From Cephalotus follicularis (lineage: Eukaryota > Streptophyta > Magnoliopsida > Oxalidales > Cephalotaceae), in assembly GCA_001972305.1 (NCBI GenBank), contig BDDD01002290.1, positions 172,350 to 236,349 on the forward strand: a stretch of 64,000 bases of DNA. The letters are read 5' to 3'. Under the pieces are notes generated by a model that ran no database searches, was not told the DNA's origin, and saw nothing but the letters and a program-made list of their open reading frames with translations. Each line of letters begins with the position of its first letter. Within the stretch, counting starts at the first letter, position 1. A program made the translations under genes and the position numbers. Shown here piece by piece: positions 33,966-46,159 of the stretch.

Positions 33966-36900
33966 ATCTCCCACTTGGCTCTACAGCCACGAAAACCTTA
34001 TAGCCTAATCATATCGTACAAGACTCCCACAAGTACAGAATTGCTAAAAGCATAGGTAAATGGGTCTGTAAAGTTTTCTTCCCACGCAACTCTCTCTATG
34101 GTGACATCTACTCTCATGATGTCTCCTATATTTCCTCAATAACATCTCTTTCGAAATGTTACGTTCATCTATGATCTCCATGATCAAAATGATACCGTTG
34201 CTGTATATGTTTGGGCGGTAATGAGACCCGGGTTCCTTGGTTTGTGCAAAGCCCCATCATCGTCCTTATGCTTCACAACTAGACAACGATGGATAGAACC
34301 ACGTAAAGTTCTGTAATGAACTTCCGCTGCCAAACCATCTACAGTAACCAGTATCACAGGTTGCAACATGCTCTTAAGCCATGGTGGAGTCCGCAGTCCT
34401 CGACTACCACAAACTCCTCCCACTCATACAGCACTTCCATTTAGGACCAACACATATCCTAAAATGGATTTGTGATCATCAGGATCACTATTGAAACTAG
34501 AGTTAATCTAACTCTTACATCTCAATTCACTGTATTCTCCATGTATCAAGAAATAATCCTAAATCTTTCAGGCATTATATCCTCTTGACAATGTCCCACT
34601 GTCTCTTACAGGCACTGGACTAAAATTGATTAGCCAAACCCTTAGGCATATCGACATCAGGCTCAGTACGAAGTATGGCATACATGATGGAGCTTATTGC
34701 CAAAGCATAAGGTTACCTATTCATGTGTGTCCTGTCCTCATAAGTCTTAGAAGACATCATCTTGGAAAGGTGAATTCCTTGGCTAATTGGCAGTAAGCCA
34801 TACATAGAATTCGTTTCCATACCATTTCAACTCCCTGCTGATGTACTGGCTTTGGGAAAGTCCAAGCAATCTACTTGATCTACTCTTTAGATCTTCATTC
34901 TCTAAAACGTAGAAAGCCCTTCCCAAATCCTTTACGAAGAAATTCTTGCATAACTACACTTCAACGTACCTACAACATCCTTTGTGTATAGTACGTCATT
35001 GATATACAGTATCAAGAAAGTGATTTCTGGGTTATCCTATTTCTGGTAGACATTAGGCTTATCCATATATTTGATAAAATCAAAATGGATATTTCAACTA
35101 TGACATTCTAGCTTAAGGTGATAGACCTTTTGAGCTTTGCACTCCATGTGCCAATTCTCCATGAATGTAAACCTCCTCGGTTTGGAACATATCAATGTCC
35201 TCTTCGAGATAGTCCTCGGGGAAGGTAATCCTGACATTCATTTGCCATAGCTCATTACCACAATGAGCAGCAATTGCAAGCATAATCCGAATGGACTTAA
35301 GCATTTGTGACTGGAGAGAAAGTTCCCAGCATACACGGACCTCTTGTCTTTAATGTATACCCTTTCGTGACCAATTGCACTTTAAAGGTTTTAACCTTTT
35401 TCATTAACTCCAACTTCCTCGTGAAGATTCACTTAGCATCTGATAGGGTTTTAAGCCTTCGGGTGCGTATACCAAGTCCTTTACTTGATAGGCGTATATG
35501 GAGTCCTTTTCAGATCTCATGATCTCTTACCATGTCCTGGAATCAGTGCACTTCACTCCTTCCTCGTAGCTGACAGGCTCGTCATCTCACTGATGATAGG
35601 TTTGTCAGTGCCTTTATTGAGAAAACCTTATTTCTTAGGCGCTATCGAAAACCTTGCCTGATCTCCTCGCTAGAGGAGTGCCTAACTGAGATTCCATCTC
35701 AGATTGGGATCCTTTCCCAATTATGTCTTAAGAGGTTCCAACCTCTAATTCCTTATTGTCATGTGGGTTTTCACCTGGTCATAACTCACTTAGTTATACC
35801 ATACTCCCACTACTTCATGCAATCAGGTATTCCACTCTAGGAATTTTACAGTACGCGAAACAAAACCATATTAGTTCGCTAGGATGGTAGAAATAATATC
35901 CTAAGCACTTCTTAGAATATTCCACAAACCGGCAACGTCTCGATCGTGCCTCCAGCTTAGAAGGTTTCCACCTTCTTATATAAGTTGGACAGCCTTTAAC
36001 GAACCGATGGTTTAGGATGGGTTTTCTCCATGTATGATCTCCTTGATCATATGATATCCTCTCGACATTGGAGGGGACAAATTTCAAAGAATCCAAATTA
36101 GGATAAGTATTGCCCTATGCAATGCATAACCCAGAAGGCGATAGGAAGATGTATAAAAGATTTAATCGACTAGACCCTTTCCACAAAGTCTCTATACTAT
36201 GTACGGATATACCATTTCCACATGGTTTTTCCTCGGAGATGTCCATTTAGAGAGAAAGTCCCATTATCTCTCAATAATCTTTTATTATATGTTCCTTGTT
36301 GAATTGTTAATATAATGGTTAAAACTTAGATCCTTTTGTATCCATGTGCCTCTTGCACTAATTAGAATATTGCTATGTATGAGAATAAAGAATTTACCAC
36401 AATTCGAGCTCCTTGCTTATCTCATACAAATCGAAACAATGTTTCTTACAACATTCTTTATATTTAAGGATCCAGTTTTAGTATATATCCATTCACAATA
36501 TTTAAAAAGTTCATTACGCCATTACAAAGGTGTGAATCCCTTGACTCATCACTATCGCGTATATCCACAGCTTTAACAACTCCTTGCTGCCTAGCTTCTC
36601 TTAGCTCCTTGCATAGAGATACCGAAGTTTGTGTCATAACCAGAGTTCCTTACTCAAACTCAACTTACATCGTAAGCTAGATAAAGTATATGGAGGTGCC
36701 TTACCACAAGGCATCTCTAGCTATGGACTATAGGAACATATTATAATATCTTCCAATTGTCTTAGCTTCCCATGATGAAAGTAGGCAAACTCCATATAAA
36801 ACTTTTAATCATTTTTCTAGAATAGAATTCCCTTTGCATCAGATGCCTCTTCCTCGGGTTTTCACCCTTGGAACTTAGATTCACTTGATCTATCTCCCCT

Positions 36901-38779
36901 TGAGATTATTCAAGAACGAAATCGAGGCATCACAGATGATCTTGACCTCTCTTGGTAAAAATCTACCTTTACAGTTCTCGACTTGGTGCCATACAACTCC
37001 TCAAGTTGTGTAAGCATGACACACAAGGTCTATGAGTGCATAACCTGCATAAAAATTATGGCTCCGTGCCAACAAATGCAAGGTTAGGAGCTTGATAATC
37101 GTCGCCCCACCACTTAACCACCAAGGCCTTGTGATGGTCGGATACATCATTCCATAGCTCGAGGTTATCTCAGTCATGACATGAGCCCCTCTCATGCTCA
37201 TGAGAATGTTGCGATAAATGCATTTCAATTCATTAAAAATTGAATGTTCAAGTTTAGGAGTTCCAAATGTGTTTGAATTTTTTGTGCTGTCTGCCATTTG
37301 AGTATTAAATCGAGTATGTGAAAACTAGCAACCTATAAGAGGAAAGGGAGAGAGAGAGTATTAACAGATCAGTCCATTTATGTTATTACCATAATCCTTG
37401 GTCTTTTGTAATCATGGCTCCTCCCACTATTCTAATCGTATCCCACACCTCTAATGTGGAAATCGGGAAGCCTCTTGCCTCCTAGTGGGGATCGGAATCT
37501 ATCCCGCCATATCATGGTCCCAGCTTTAGCTGCGCAAACCATAATACCTGATAGTTGGGCTTAAAGCATCATATTTGCATTAGGGCCTCTTGCCCTTGAA
37601 ATGCCAGATCCGATACAAGATTCGGGCTACCAGCCCATATAGTCCCACTTGTAGTGCGCCAACAATATGGTCTCGATATAAGTCAAACCCACAATCCTCA
37701 ATGAAATAAACCCGTTTTGATACCCGCCCGTTTACATGCCATCGGTACCGAAACATGGTTACTTCCTTCCAGTGCAACCACTGTACTGAAATTGAATCGA
37801 AATGGTCATACGGAGGACCTCAGCTTTAGCTGGTGCCATCTCCAATATGTCCTCACCATTCAACGATGATTATGGAAGGCCAACGACGGGGCAGCCGTAT
37901 GTCCCACCGCTCATGGACTTATTATTTTACAAATTGGAGAAATTTTGGTCTCATCAAATTTTATATATTTATTACCAAAGCCGTTTTAGATAAATTTAAT
38001 TATCTTCCAATCCATTTGGACGGGTTAGCATGCTTGATGTGTTTGGATTTGTTTGCAAAAAGAAAACATCCATCTCATGCAACCTATTTCCCTCTTAGAA
38101 ATAAAATGGCCTGACTAGGGACTAAAACTATGAGTAATCACACGAGCCAATGTGATCACTCGATCTCCTAGGTAAACTATTTAAAACCACTTTATCACAA
38201 AATGCACCACGCATACACGGCCTTCATTTGGTCTTGCAAATTCCTTGATCTTCCTCTTCTCACTCTTTTGTGATTCTTCTCTTCTTTGTTTACAAAAATG
38301 AAATTACCAAAATACATTTTAAAAAATAAGGAATAGAATACAAATGGAGGGAGAGAGAATAATACAAATAAGGAATAAATGGTGCACGCAGGCAACCATA
38401 TTACAAACCAAATAAAGCACAAGTTAATAAAGCAATTTAAACCATCAACAAAAGAAATCAAAAGCTAGGTCCAGTCCCATAGCCTACCATCATGCATAAG
38501 ACATTTAAAATCTACATCCACTATAGACTTTAAATAAACACAAGTAATTTCAATTTCCGATGACCAATCGAAATAATTCCACAAGTCCACCGACATTCCA
38601 GTAAAGCTCCCACTAGATTATTTAAAACCTAGTTTCCCAAAAAATAATATTTTATTTTATAAAACCACCATGGGATGGAAACTAAACTAGAATTTCATGT
38701 ACTTTAATTATTCCAAAATAGTCACCAAAACCAAAACCAAAGTCCAATTGAAATTAAAACGGATAGCTCTGACACCACT
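33966..38779 (-). pseudogene. Decayed Ty1/copia internal region (right unit of the complex)
   Basis: Read on the minus strand from 38779. It has a primer site (38761-38777, with one change in TGGTATC), a long leader to about 37300, and a possible gag start MADSTKNSNTFG at 37297. Pol scraps follow: KLEARSRRCRFVEYSKKCLGYYFYHP (35900-35990, end of integrase region), LAIAAHCGNELWQMNVRITF (about 35225-35290, RT), an RT end with SIMYAILRTEPD near 34660, and RNase H debris at 34184-34423. No long frame survives. Order integrase then RT is the copia order. The purine tract next to 33965 ends it. Confidence 0.82.
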
Positions 38780-38975
38780 TGTTGGAAACCTGGCAAGGGT
38801 TCCCGGTCAATTTGGTCCTAGGATGTTAGTGTGTATAATTTTAATTTTTCAAAAAACACCAAGGCAGGAAGTCAAGGTTCACACTGATATCTTAGTACCA
38901 GATCGAAAAGCCTAGGATCTCCGTTCAATATTCAATTGAACAAAAATGAAAACAAGCATGTATATAAAACTAAAC
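38780..38975 (-). repeat. Copia LTR, truncated (right end of the complex)
   Basis: It begins TGTTGGAAACCTGGC and parallels 31449-31642. It breaks off at AAACTAAAC, where TGTAATGACCCG starts. Confidence 0.82.
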
Positions 38976-39116
38976 TGTAATGACCCGAATTTCTATTAAA
39001 GATATTAATTATGGAAAGATGACTTCTATTGTGTAATGATGCTCCAAATGTAAGCTTCGACGCTTAGAGATCAAGTATTGAAGTTGACCTAGACGAGACT
39101 TAAAGTGGCGATGCTT
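38976..39116 (+). repeat. Short LTR start fragment with class A palindromes
   Basis: TGTAATGACCCG looks like a chromoviral LTR start. Divergent class A motifs (AAGCTTCGACGCTTAG, GGCGATGCTTTG) lie at 39052-39116. Only 141 bases remain before TGTAACACCCG at 39117. Confidence 0.55.
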
Positions 39117-39706
39117 TGTAACACCCGAACTCCACTCATTCAACCTCTATTATAAAGAAAATCGTATCCAAAAAACCGTTTCAGTCATTAACTCAAGGTT
39201 TCAACCTTTTCCTTTCTCTCTCTTACATGCACATCTTCTTCCATCATTTTCCGTTTCTGTTTTGCAGGTGTAGTCACCCAAGACACACACAGGTTACTAA
39301 TGCATCAGTGGAGGTAGTTTGTGACCCATTTTGTGTCACCACACACACCAACCAACACCTATCCAAGGTGAAGACATGCCACTGTTCTGTGTCACATGCG
39401 ATGCATAGACACCTGTCTGAGCCCGACCAGTAGACTGTCTTTAATCGGCACTCAACTGTCCACTTATGGCCGACCAGTCGGCTGTCACTCGGTGGCAGTC
39501 GGATGTAATGCCAAAATCTGTTCCTTTACTATTTATTCCCCTAACTTTGGATTTATTTCGATTTAGCCCTTAACTTATACATTCAATTGAACCTTCAACA
39601 ATTTAGTAACAACCATTCACATGACAATTGGGCATGAAATCTCAATATAATGTATTTTTGTTCACAATCATACATTTTATATTAATTGAAAATTGCGGTT
39701 GTTACA
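39117..39706 (-). repeat. 3' LTR of gypsy element 3, truncated
   Basis: The right edge GCGGTTGTTACA is the minus-strand LTR start TGTAACAACCGC beside the purine tract. About 590 bases remain, against about 2 kb expected. Divergent class B palindromes (CCAGTAGACTG, CCAGTCGGCTGTC, GCAGTCGGATG) lie at 39427-39504. The left boundary at 39117 is uncertain. Confidence 0.7.
39427..39504. repeat. Class B GTCGAC palindrome array (divergent)
   Basis: Four degenerate copies occur at the LTR-start cluster position, about 200-280 bases from the LTR start, like the array at 2191-2322. Confidence 0.65.
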
Positions 39707-39722
39707 TTCTCCCCTCCTTAAG
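39707..39722 (-). promoter_or_regulatory. Polypurine tract of gypsy element 3
   Basis: The minus strand reads TAAGGAGGGGAGAA directly before the LTR start TGTAACAACC. Confidence 0.85.
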
Positions 39723-39769
39723 GAAAATTTGTCCTCGAATTTAGCTTTATAGGTCAAACAAGTGAGGAA

Positions 39770-41234
39770 ATGTTTCAATCATCTCAGCTTCACGCTCCCA
39801 AGTTGCTTCTTCGACCCCAATAAACCACTACAATGCATTTACCATAGGAATAGTCTTATTCCTCAGTACTTTCTCCATCCGATCAACAATCCTCCTCGGC
39901 CTCTCTTCATAAGATAAATTATCATTGATGAATCCAGGGTCGTAGCTCAATATGTGAGATGGGTTAGGTACGTATTTCCGTAGCATGGAAACATGAAATA
40001 CATTATGCACATTCGACAAGTTGGGCGGTAGTGAAATATGATAAGCCACCTCTCCAACTCTCTCCGATATCTCATAAGGTTAGATGCACCTCGGAGCTAA
40101 CTTCCCTTTGAGGCCAAAACGGCGTATCCCCTTCGAAGCCGAGATCTTTAGAAAAACATGATCTCCCTTCTCGAATTATATCTTCCTCTTCTTTATGCCG
40201 GTATAACTGTTTTGCCGACTTTGTGCGGCGAGTAACCTCTTCTTGATCACCTTCACTTTATCGGTAGTCTCTTGTACAAGGTCAGGACCCAGCACTTGTT
40301 TCTCACCCACCTAATTCTAGCAAATAGGATATCTGCACTTTCTCCCATACAAGGCTTCATAGGGAGCCATTCCAATGCTGGCATGATAGCTATTGTTGTA
40401 TGAGAACTCAATCAGGGAAAGATGATCCTCCCAACTCCCAGCAAAGTCAATCATACAAGCCTGAAGCATATCTTTAAGGGTCCGAATGGTACGCTCGGAC
40501 TGTCCGTCAGTCTGTGGGTGAAACGTAGTACTGAAGTTGAAAGTCATTCCCATAGCTTCTTGGAACCTCTTCCAGAACCTTGAGGTGAATAACGCATCAC
40601 AGTCACAAACAATACTGACCGGCTCTCCATGCAATCTCACTATCTTCCGGATATACAATCAAGCCAACTTCTCGATAGAATACGCCATGTTCATTGGAAG
40701 AAAGTGAGCAGACTTAGTGAGTCTATCCACTACTACCCACACTGCTTCATGTTTGTTCTACGACCTTGGTAAGCCCGACACGAAGTCCATGGTCACATGC
40801 TCCCACTTCCACTCAACCACTAGTAACGATTGTAGTAAACCCGCAGGTTTCTGATGTTCAGGCTTCACTCTCTGATAGGTCAAACATCTTGCTACATATT
40901 CAGCAATCTCTCTCTTCATACCACTCCACCAGTAGTTTCTCTTCATGTCGTGCCACATCTTAGAGCTTCCTGGATGAACACTGTAATTTGATTTATGAGC
41001 TTGCTGTAGTAGCTCACCTCTGATGCTCTCGTCATCCATAACACAAACCCCTCATCAGAACCTCAATATGCCATCAGCATGTATAGAGAATTCAGAATCA
41101 GAATCTAAATTCTCATGAACATTCCACAACTCAGTATCAGTGAACTGTGCATTCAGAATACGATCAAGAAGTTCTGGTTGCACTCTAAGACTAGCCACAA
41201 TAACCCCTCTAGAAACCATGAACGAATTCCATCT
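39770..41234 (-). pseudogene. Integrase and chromodomain-like tail of gypsy element 3 (decayed)
   Basis: On the minus strand: HKSNYSVHPGSSKMWHDMKR with CLTYQ, then TMDFVSGLPRS, VVVDRLTKSAHF, VSIVCDCDALFTSRFW and TDGQSERTIRTLKDML. In the last motif the usual ED pair reads KD. KLAPRCI, NVHNVFHVSMLRKYVPNPSH and RNKTIPMVNAL follow. The integrase and tail are in the same frame as protease and RT, so the damage is only nonsense codons (near 41232, 40757, 40316 and 39827). The chromodomain-like end continues past the last stop with EEATWERE. Same lineage as element 2. Confidence 0.92.
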
Positions 41235-43200
41235 CTAAAAATCATCCAATAGCTTCCACTGTGAAACCATCACACCAGCCACCATTGCCTTGCGACTCAG
41301 TGCATCTTCCACTAGAGTCGCCTTTCCTATGTGGTATTGAATGTTACAACTATAATCATTAAAGAACTCTACCCACCTTTGCTGCCTCATGTTCAGCTCC
41401 TTCTGGGAAAACAAGTATTTTAAACTTTTGTGGTCAGTGAAGATCTCAAGTTGAGCATCATAGAGATAGTGTCTCCCTTTTTGTAAAGCGAACACTATGG
41501 CCGCCAACTCAAGATCATGTATGGGATAATTTTCTTCATACGACTTTAACGTCCTCGATGCGTATGCAATAACTCTACAACTTTGTATAAGAATGCATCC
41601 CAGACCCTTCCTAGAAGCATCACTATAAACACTAAAACCCTTATTACCCTCAGGTAATGCAAACACTGGAGCCGAACTCCACCGACTCTTCAACTCATTG
41701 AAACTTGCTTTACACGAATCATCCCATACAAAGATTTCCTTCTTCTGAGTCCACCATGTCAATGGTATAGCAAGCTTTGAAAATCCATTGATGAACCTTC
41801 GGTAATAGTCAGCCAATCCCAAGAACCTACGAACCTTAGTAACGCTCCTCGGTTGGGGCCAATCAACAATACTCTCAATCTTCGAAGGATCCACCAATAA
41901 TCCTTCACTCGACACAATGTGACCAAGGAAGGTCACATGATCAAGCAAAAACTCACACTTACTGAATTTGGCAAGTAACTGTTCCCTCCGCAATGTCTGT
42001 AATACAATCCTCAAATGGTACATGTTCTCCTCAATACTCCTCGAATAAATCAGGATTTTGTCTAATAATATAACGACAAACTGATCAAGATAGGGTTGAA
42101 ATACTCTATTCATCAAACACATAAAGGCTGCAGGAGCATTCGTCAAACCGAACGGCAGTATCAGAAATTCATAGTGCCCATATCTAGTTCAAAATGCAGT
42201 CTTCTCCACATCACCGTCTCGGTTCCTCAACTGATGATAACCTATCCTCAGGTGAAGCTTGGAGAACACAGTTGAGCCTTGTAATTGGTCGAACAATTCC
42301 TCAATATGTGGAAGAGGATACTTGTTCTTCAAAGCCACCTGATTCAGCAGCCTATACACGATGCACAGCCGCATCAATCCATCCTTCTTTTTCACAAACA
42401 AGACCGGTGCTCCCCACGGTGACACACTTGGTCTGATGAAGCCCTTATCAAGATAATCCTGCAATTGAGTCTTCAACTTCTTCAATTCAATGGGAGCCAT
42501 TCTGTACGGAGCTTTGGATATAGGAGCAATCCCAGGCACTAGTTCAATACTAAACTCTACATCTCTGTCCAGTGGTAATGAAGTAAGATCATATGGAAAT
42601 ACGTCAAGAAAATCACATACAATAGGAACTTGCTCAGTACTAGGCGTACCTTTGGTATGATCAATCACATACACCAAATAGCCTCCGCATCCTTGCTTGA
42701 GGTACTTTTGTGCTCGAGTATACGAAATGATCGGAACAGAAACATTCTTCTCTCCGATAAACTTGCACTCAGTCCCATCCCGTAGATAAAAGGTCATTAT
42801 CTTGTTGTAGCAATCAACACAAGCATGATGAGCGTAGAACCAGTCCATCCCCACGATCACATTGAAATCCCGGATAGGCAATACTATTAGATCAGCAGAT
42901 AACTGAACCCCAGCTACCGTGATCTCACAATTATTCATTACAGTATTGGTCAGAAGACAAGTACCAGCTGGAGTACTCACCTCCAATACATAAGGTAATC
43001 TAGAAGACACACCATGCAAGTTGCAACCAAAATCAGATGCAATGAATGAATGTGTAGCACCAGGATTAATCAATACATGAGCTAATATGCCAGATACGAA
43101 AATGGTACCTCCCACGACAGAAGTAGATTCTGGCACATCATCCTTAGATAAGGTATACACCCCACCTTTCACAATCCCTTTTCTGGTATCCCTTCGCGAT
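41235..43200 (-). pseudogene. Protease, reverse transcriptase and RNase H of gypsy element 3 (decayed)
   Basis: The minus strand gives [16 protein letters not shown], a protease with NPGATHSF where the family has DPGA (active-site D to N), [10 protein letters not shown], then the RT blocks [35 protein letters not shown] and [11 protein letters not shown], a TGA after VEKTAF (near 42188), FGMTNAPAAF-type sequence and the catalytic block [10 protein letters not shown]. The second RT aspartate is lysine and the first catalytic block has KLHL for KLDL. RNase H follows with [46 protein letters not shown] and VEDALSRKA. It is one frame throughout. Confidence 0.93.
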
Positions 43201-44362
43201 TGAGTAGCCGCAACACAACCACTAGCACTTCCCTATTGGCCGCGGGCTTGATCCCTCATCATTTGACAACCACTCATCAGATTCTCTTGTGAACCACATC
43301 TCAAGCATTTACCCATCTTTTTCCACCAATCATTCTCATCATGGTTTTGGCGACAACAGAAACTACATCCGCCAGAATTCTGTTGACCTCTACGGTTAGG
43401 AGTTCTTGATTGAGAATCATTGCATCGAGAACCTCCTTCACCCTTGTTGCCAGACTTTGATGATTTAGCAGGATTATTACTTCCCTACCCTTGTTATTGT
43501 GTAGGTCTCGATTGATTAGTACGAGACCGTTCACCCTCCTGTCATTGGCATCGGCCTCCATAATTTGTGCCCTTTCAACAATATCTACAAAAGAAGTTAG
43601 TTGTAACATTAACAATTTAGATTTGATGTCAGGTCAAAGGCCTTTCAGAAACCTTCTATTCTTCCTCGATTCACCCTCCACTAGATAGGGTGTATGCCTT
43701 GCCAACTCCACAAATCGAGTCTGGTACTATGCTACCATCATGTCTCCTTAACGTAGCTCCATCAATTCGGTCTCCCTCCGATCACGCTCCATCTGTGGAA
43801 CATAAGCTGCAGAGAATTCAGACTAGAATATATCCCAAGTCTAGTCAAGATCACAAGATTCCCACTTTGCTTCAACTATCTCCCATCAATGGGTAGCTTC
43901 ACCCCATAAGCGGTATACAACAAAATTAAGCTTCTGCTCATCAATACACCCCAAAGCAACAAATATTTTCTCCATGTTGCTCATCCAATGTTCTGCTACA
44001 GTAGCATCCAGTTCACCCTTGAATAGCATCGAATTCTGTCGCATGAACCGCTCCAGATCTCTGCCGAATCCATCAGCATGATAAACTTCGGGAGCACGCT
44101 GATAGGCTTCATTAGCCTCATACATCTACCGCAATTGTTCCATGTTTTCCGCATTGGCCTGTATGTGTTGTTGAAAGAGATCGGCCATACGATCGAAATT
44201 ACTCCTCTCATAGTGCACTGGAGGGGCATTCACTCTTTCATTTCCTTGCAGAACATTTTGCCCTTCATTCATTGGTGGAACATTCTCTCCTTCATTTGCT
44301 GGCGGGGGTTTGACTCCCTCTTAGATTCTACACCTTCCTCTCATTCCTCTTTGGAGATCCAT
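43201..44362 (-). pseudogene. Gag of gypsy element 3 (decayed)
   Basis: A start ATG at 44362 (MDLQRGMRGR, then a stop) leads to DLFQQHIQANAENMEQL, then MLFKGELDATVAEHWMSNMEKIF, the core of Tekay-type gag. Near 43260-43310 a zinc knuckle is visible as CLRCGSQENLMSGC, with asparagine in place of the zinc-binding histidine. The first half is in a different frame from the knuckle, so at least one frameshift lies between about 43880 and 43400. This is the only chromoviral gag still recognisable in the window. Confidence 0.85.
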
Positions 44363-44483
44363 AATGTTTTGTTTAATTAAATGATTGTAGACATTAGGAA
44401 ACAATCTTTAGCTATCAAGGAACTTTCCTTATCAGAAACAACTTAATTAGTTGCCAAGGAACTTGTCCCAGCTAAGCATATAT

Positions 44484-44502
44484 GGAATATGCTCTGATAC
44501 CA
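44484..44502 (-). promoter_or_regulatory. Primer binding site of gypsy element 3
   Basis: The minus strand reads TGGTATCAGAGCATATTCC, directly against the LTR end (TGTTTTCACACC on the plus strand). Confidence 0.88.
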
Positions 44503-45043
44503 TGTTTTCACACCCCGTTTTCCAATTAACAACATATATAAAGAAATCAGTTATAATAATCCAGCATTCAACAAAAAAAATCAAGATCCAATAATCAAAT
44601 TGCGGAAGCATTCCACCCGGATTATTAAAATTATCTGCATGCAGCCCATACTATGTGCTTACAAGTACAAACATAGCTTAGAATTACATATCTGAAATGT
44701 AAAGATAATGGAACGAGGTATGATTTATTTCAGTGCAACTTGACATTTTAAAGTAACAACCTTAATTAAAACAGAAGCTCTCTCCAAGAAGCTTCAGCAG
44801 CACTTGCCCAAAAATACCTTCTTCAATCTGAAATTGTAGGGAGTTAGCCTTTGTCCCCACTCAGCTAAGTAGGAACAATGCATGAGAAAGAAGATATAAA
44901 TGTAAACATGCATGACAGTTTATTTTGAAACAACATGTATATATATGTATTTCAATATATGATCAACCATGCCAAGTGGCCATAAACAGTACAATTCAAG
45001 AATACCGCACAAGGGTAAAATCAATCAATCAATACAATGGTTG
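44503..45043 (-). repeat. 5' LTR of gypsy element 3, part before the insertion
   Basis: It matches 10524-11046 (GCGGAAGCATT, CAGCCCATACTA, AATCTGAAATTGTAGGG). It is interrupted at 45043 by element 4, with GGTTG as the left target copy. The rest of this LTR would lie to the right, outside the window. Confidence 0.83.
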
Positions 45044-46154
45044 TGTAACGCCCGAAATTTTATAAATAATTATTGTAATATTGGCACAGTGTATGGCCGT
45101 AAGGAACCGATGGAGCCGAATCGATAAAAAGCATCGTGTATTGGATCAAATCATAAGGCCCAAAATGACTAATAAAGCCCATTTTTAATGCACGACAATA
45201 AGGCCATATGTTTGCATTATTATTACGATTATTTTGGTTGTCGTTCAAATAATTAATATCGCAATTTACGGATTAATTGGGACCCAGACCTTAGTATTTT
45301 GGCTGGTAAATACTAAAGAAGAGAAAAAAGACTAAAAGAAAAGAAAAAAAAGGGGGAACACAAGGCCGCATAAGGCACCCGTGTGTGAAGAAGAGACAGA
45401 CGCGAAAGTGGGAGAGAGTAGTGGGAGAGAAAGGGAGAGAGGGTTGCTGGTGCACTGGGGAAGACGCTGGAGCTAGCCGTCGGACCAGAAAGAGACGGTG
45501 AACGGTCGAGACCCCCCAACCCGTCGGTAAGCTCTCCTCTTTTCTTCACTTTCTTCTCATTTTCTTCTCCCCGATGCCATGTCACTGTCATCGTTGTTGT
45601 GCATTCCACCGCCGGTAATCATCGCGGGTGGGTCTGGTCTTCACCTGGAAGGCTGGCTACACCTATTTCAGTGACCGATTAGGCGCTATTTGGTCAGAAT
45701 CGACCGGATTGGAACTATTGAGTTGACTCAGTAAACCTAACTCGCTGTCACCTTTGACCGCGTGTTTAGCGCCGAGTCTTGGCCGGTTTAAGGTAGTGGT
45801 GTGTTGACCAGATGATTGTATGACATTTTTAGGTGGTGATCCAAATTGTGGTTGACCGTCGAGTCAACTCAGTGAGTTGAACTCACTACCGGCCATGGCA
45901 GAGTGTTTCGGCGCTGATTCACGGCGAGTCATGAGTGGTTTTGTGTAGCTCGTTCAATGTGGAACCTGTTTATGATGTGGCCGGAGTCCCGTTGGGTTTG
46001 TTGGAATTTGGCCGGAACTCCGATGACGACAATGTGTAATTGCTACCTTTGTCCAGGTCCTAACGAATGTGTGATGGTTATTGCAGCGATGCGAAAAGAG
46101 AAATAGAGCTCTGCTGACACAAGATGGAGATGTGCTCGCAACGACGAGTGGAGC

Positions 46155-46159
46155 TTAGA
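46155..46159. repeat. Target-site duplication TTAGA (left)
   Basis: TTAGA flanks the solo LTR on both sides (46155-46159 and 48248-48252). The matching uninterrupted site is present once at 55203-55207 in the other LTR of element 4. Confidence 0.95.
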
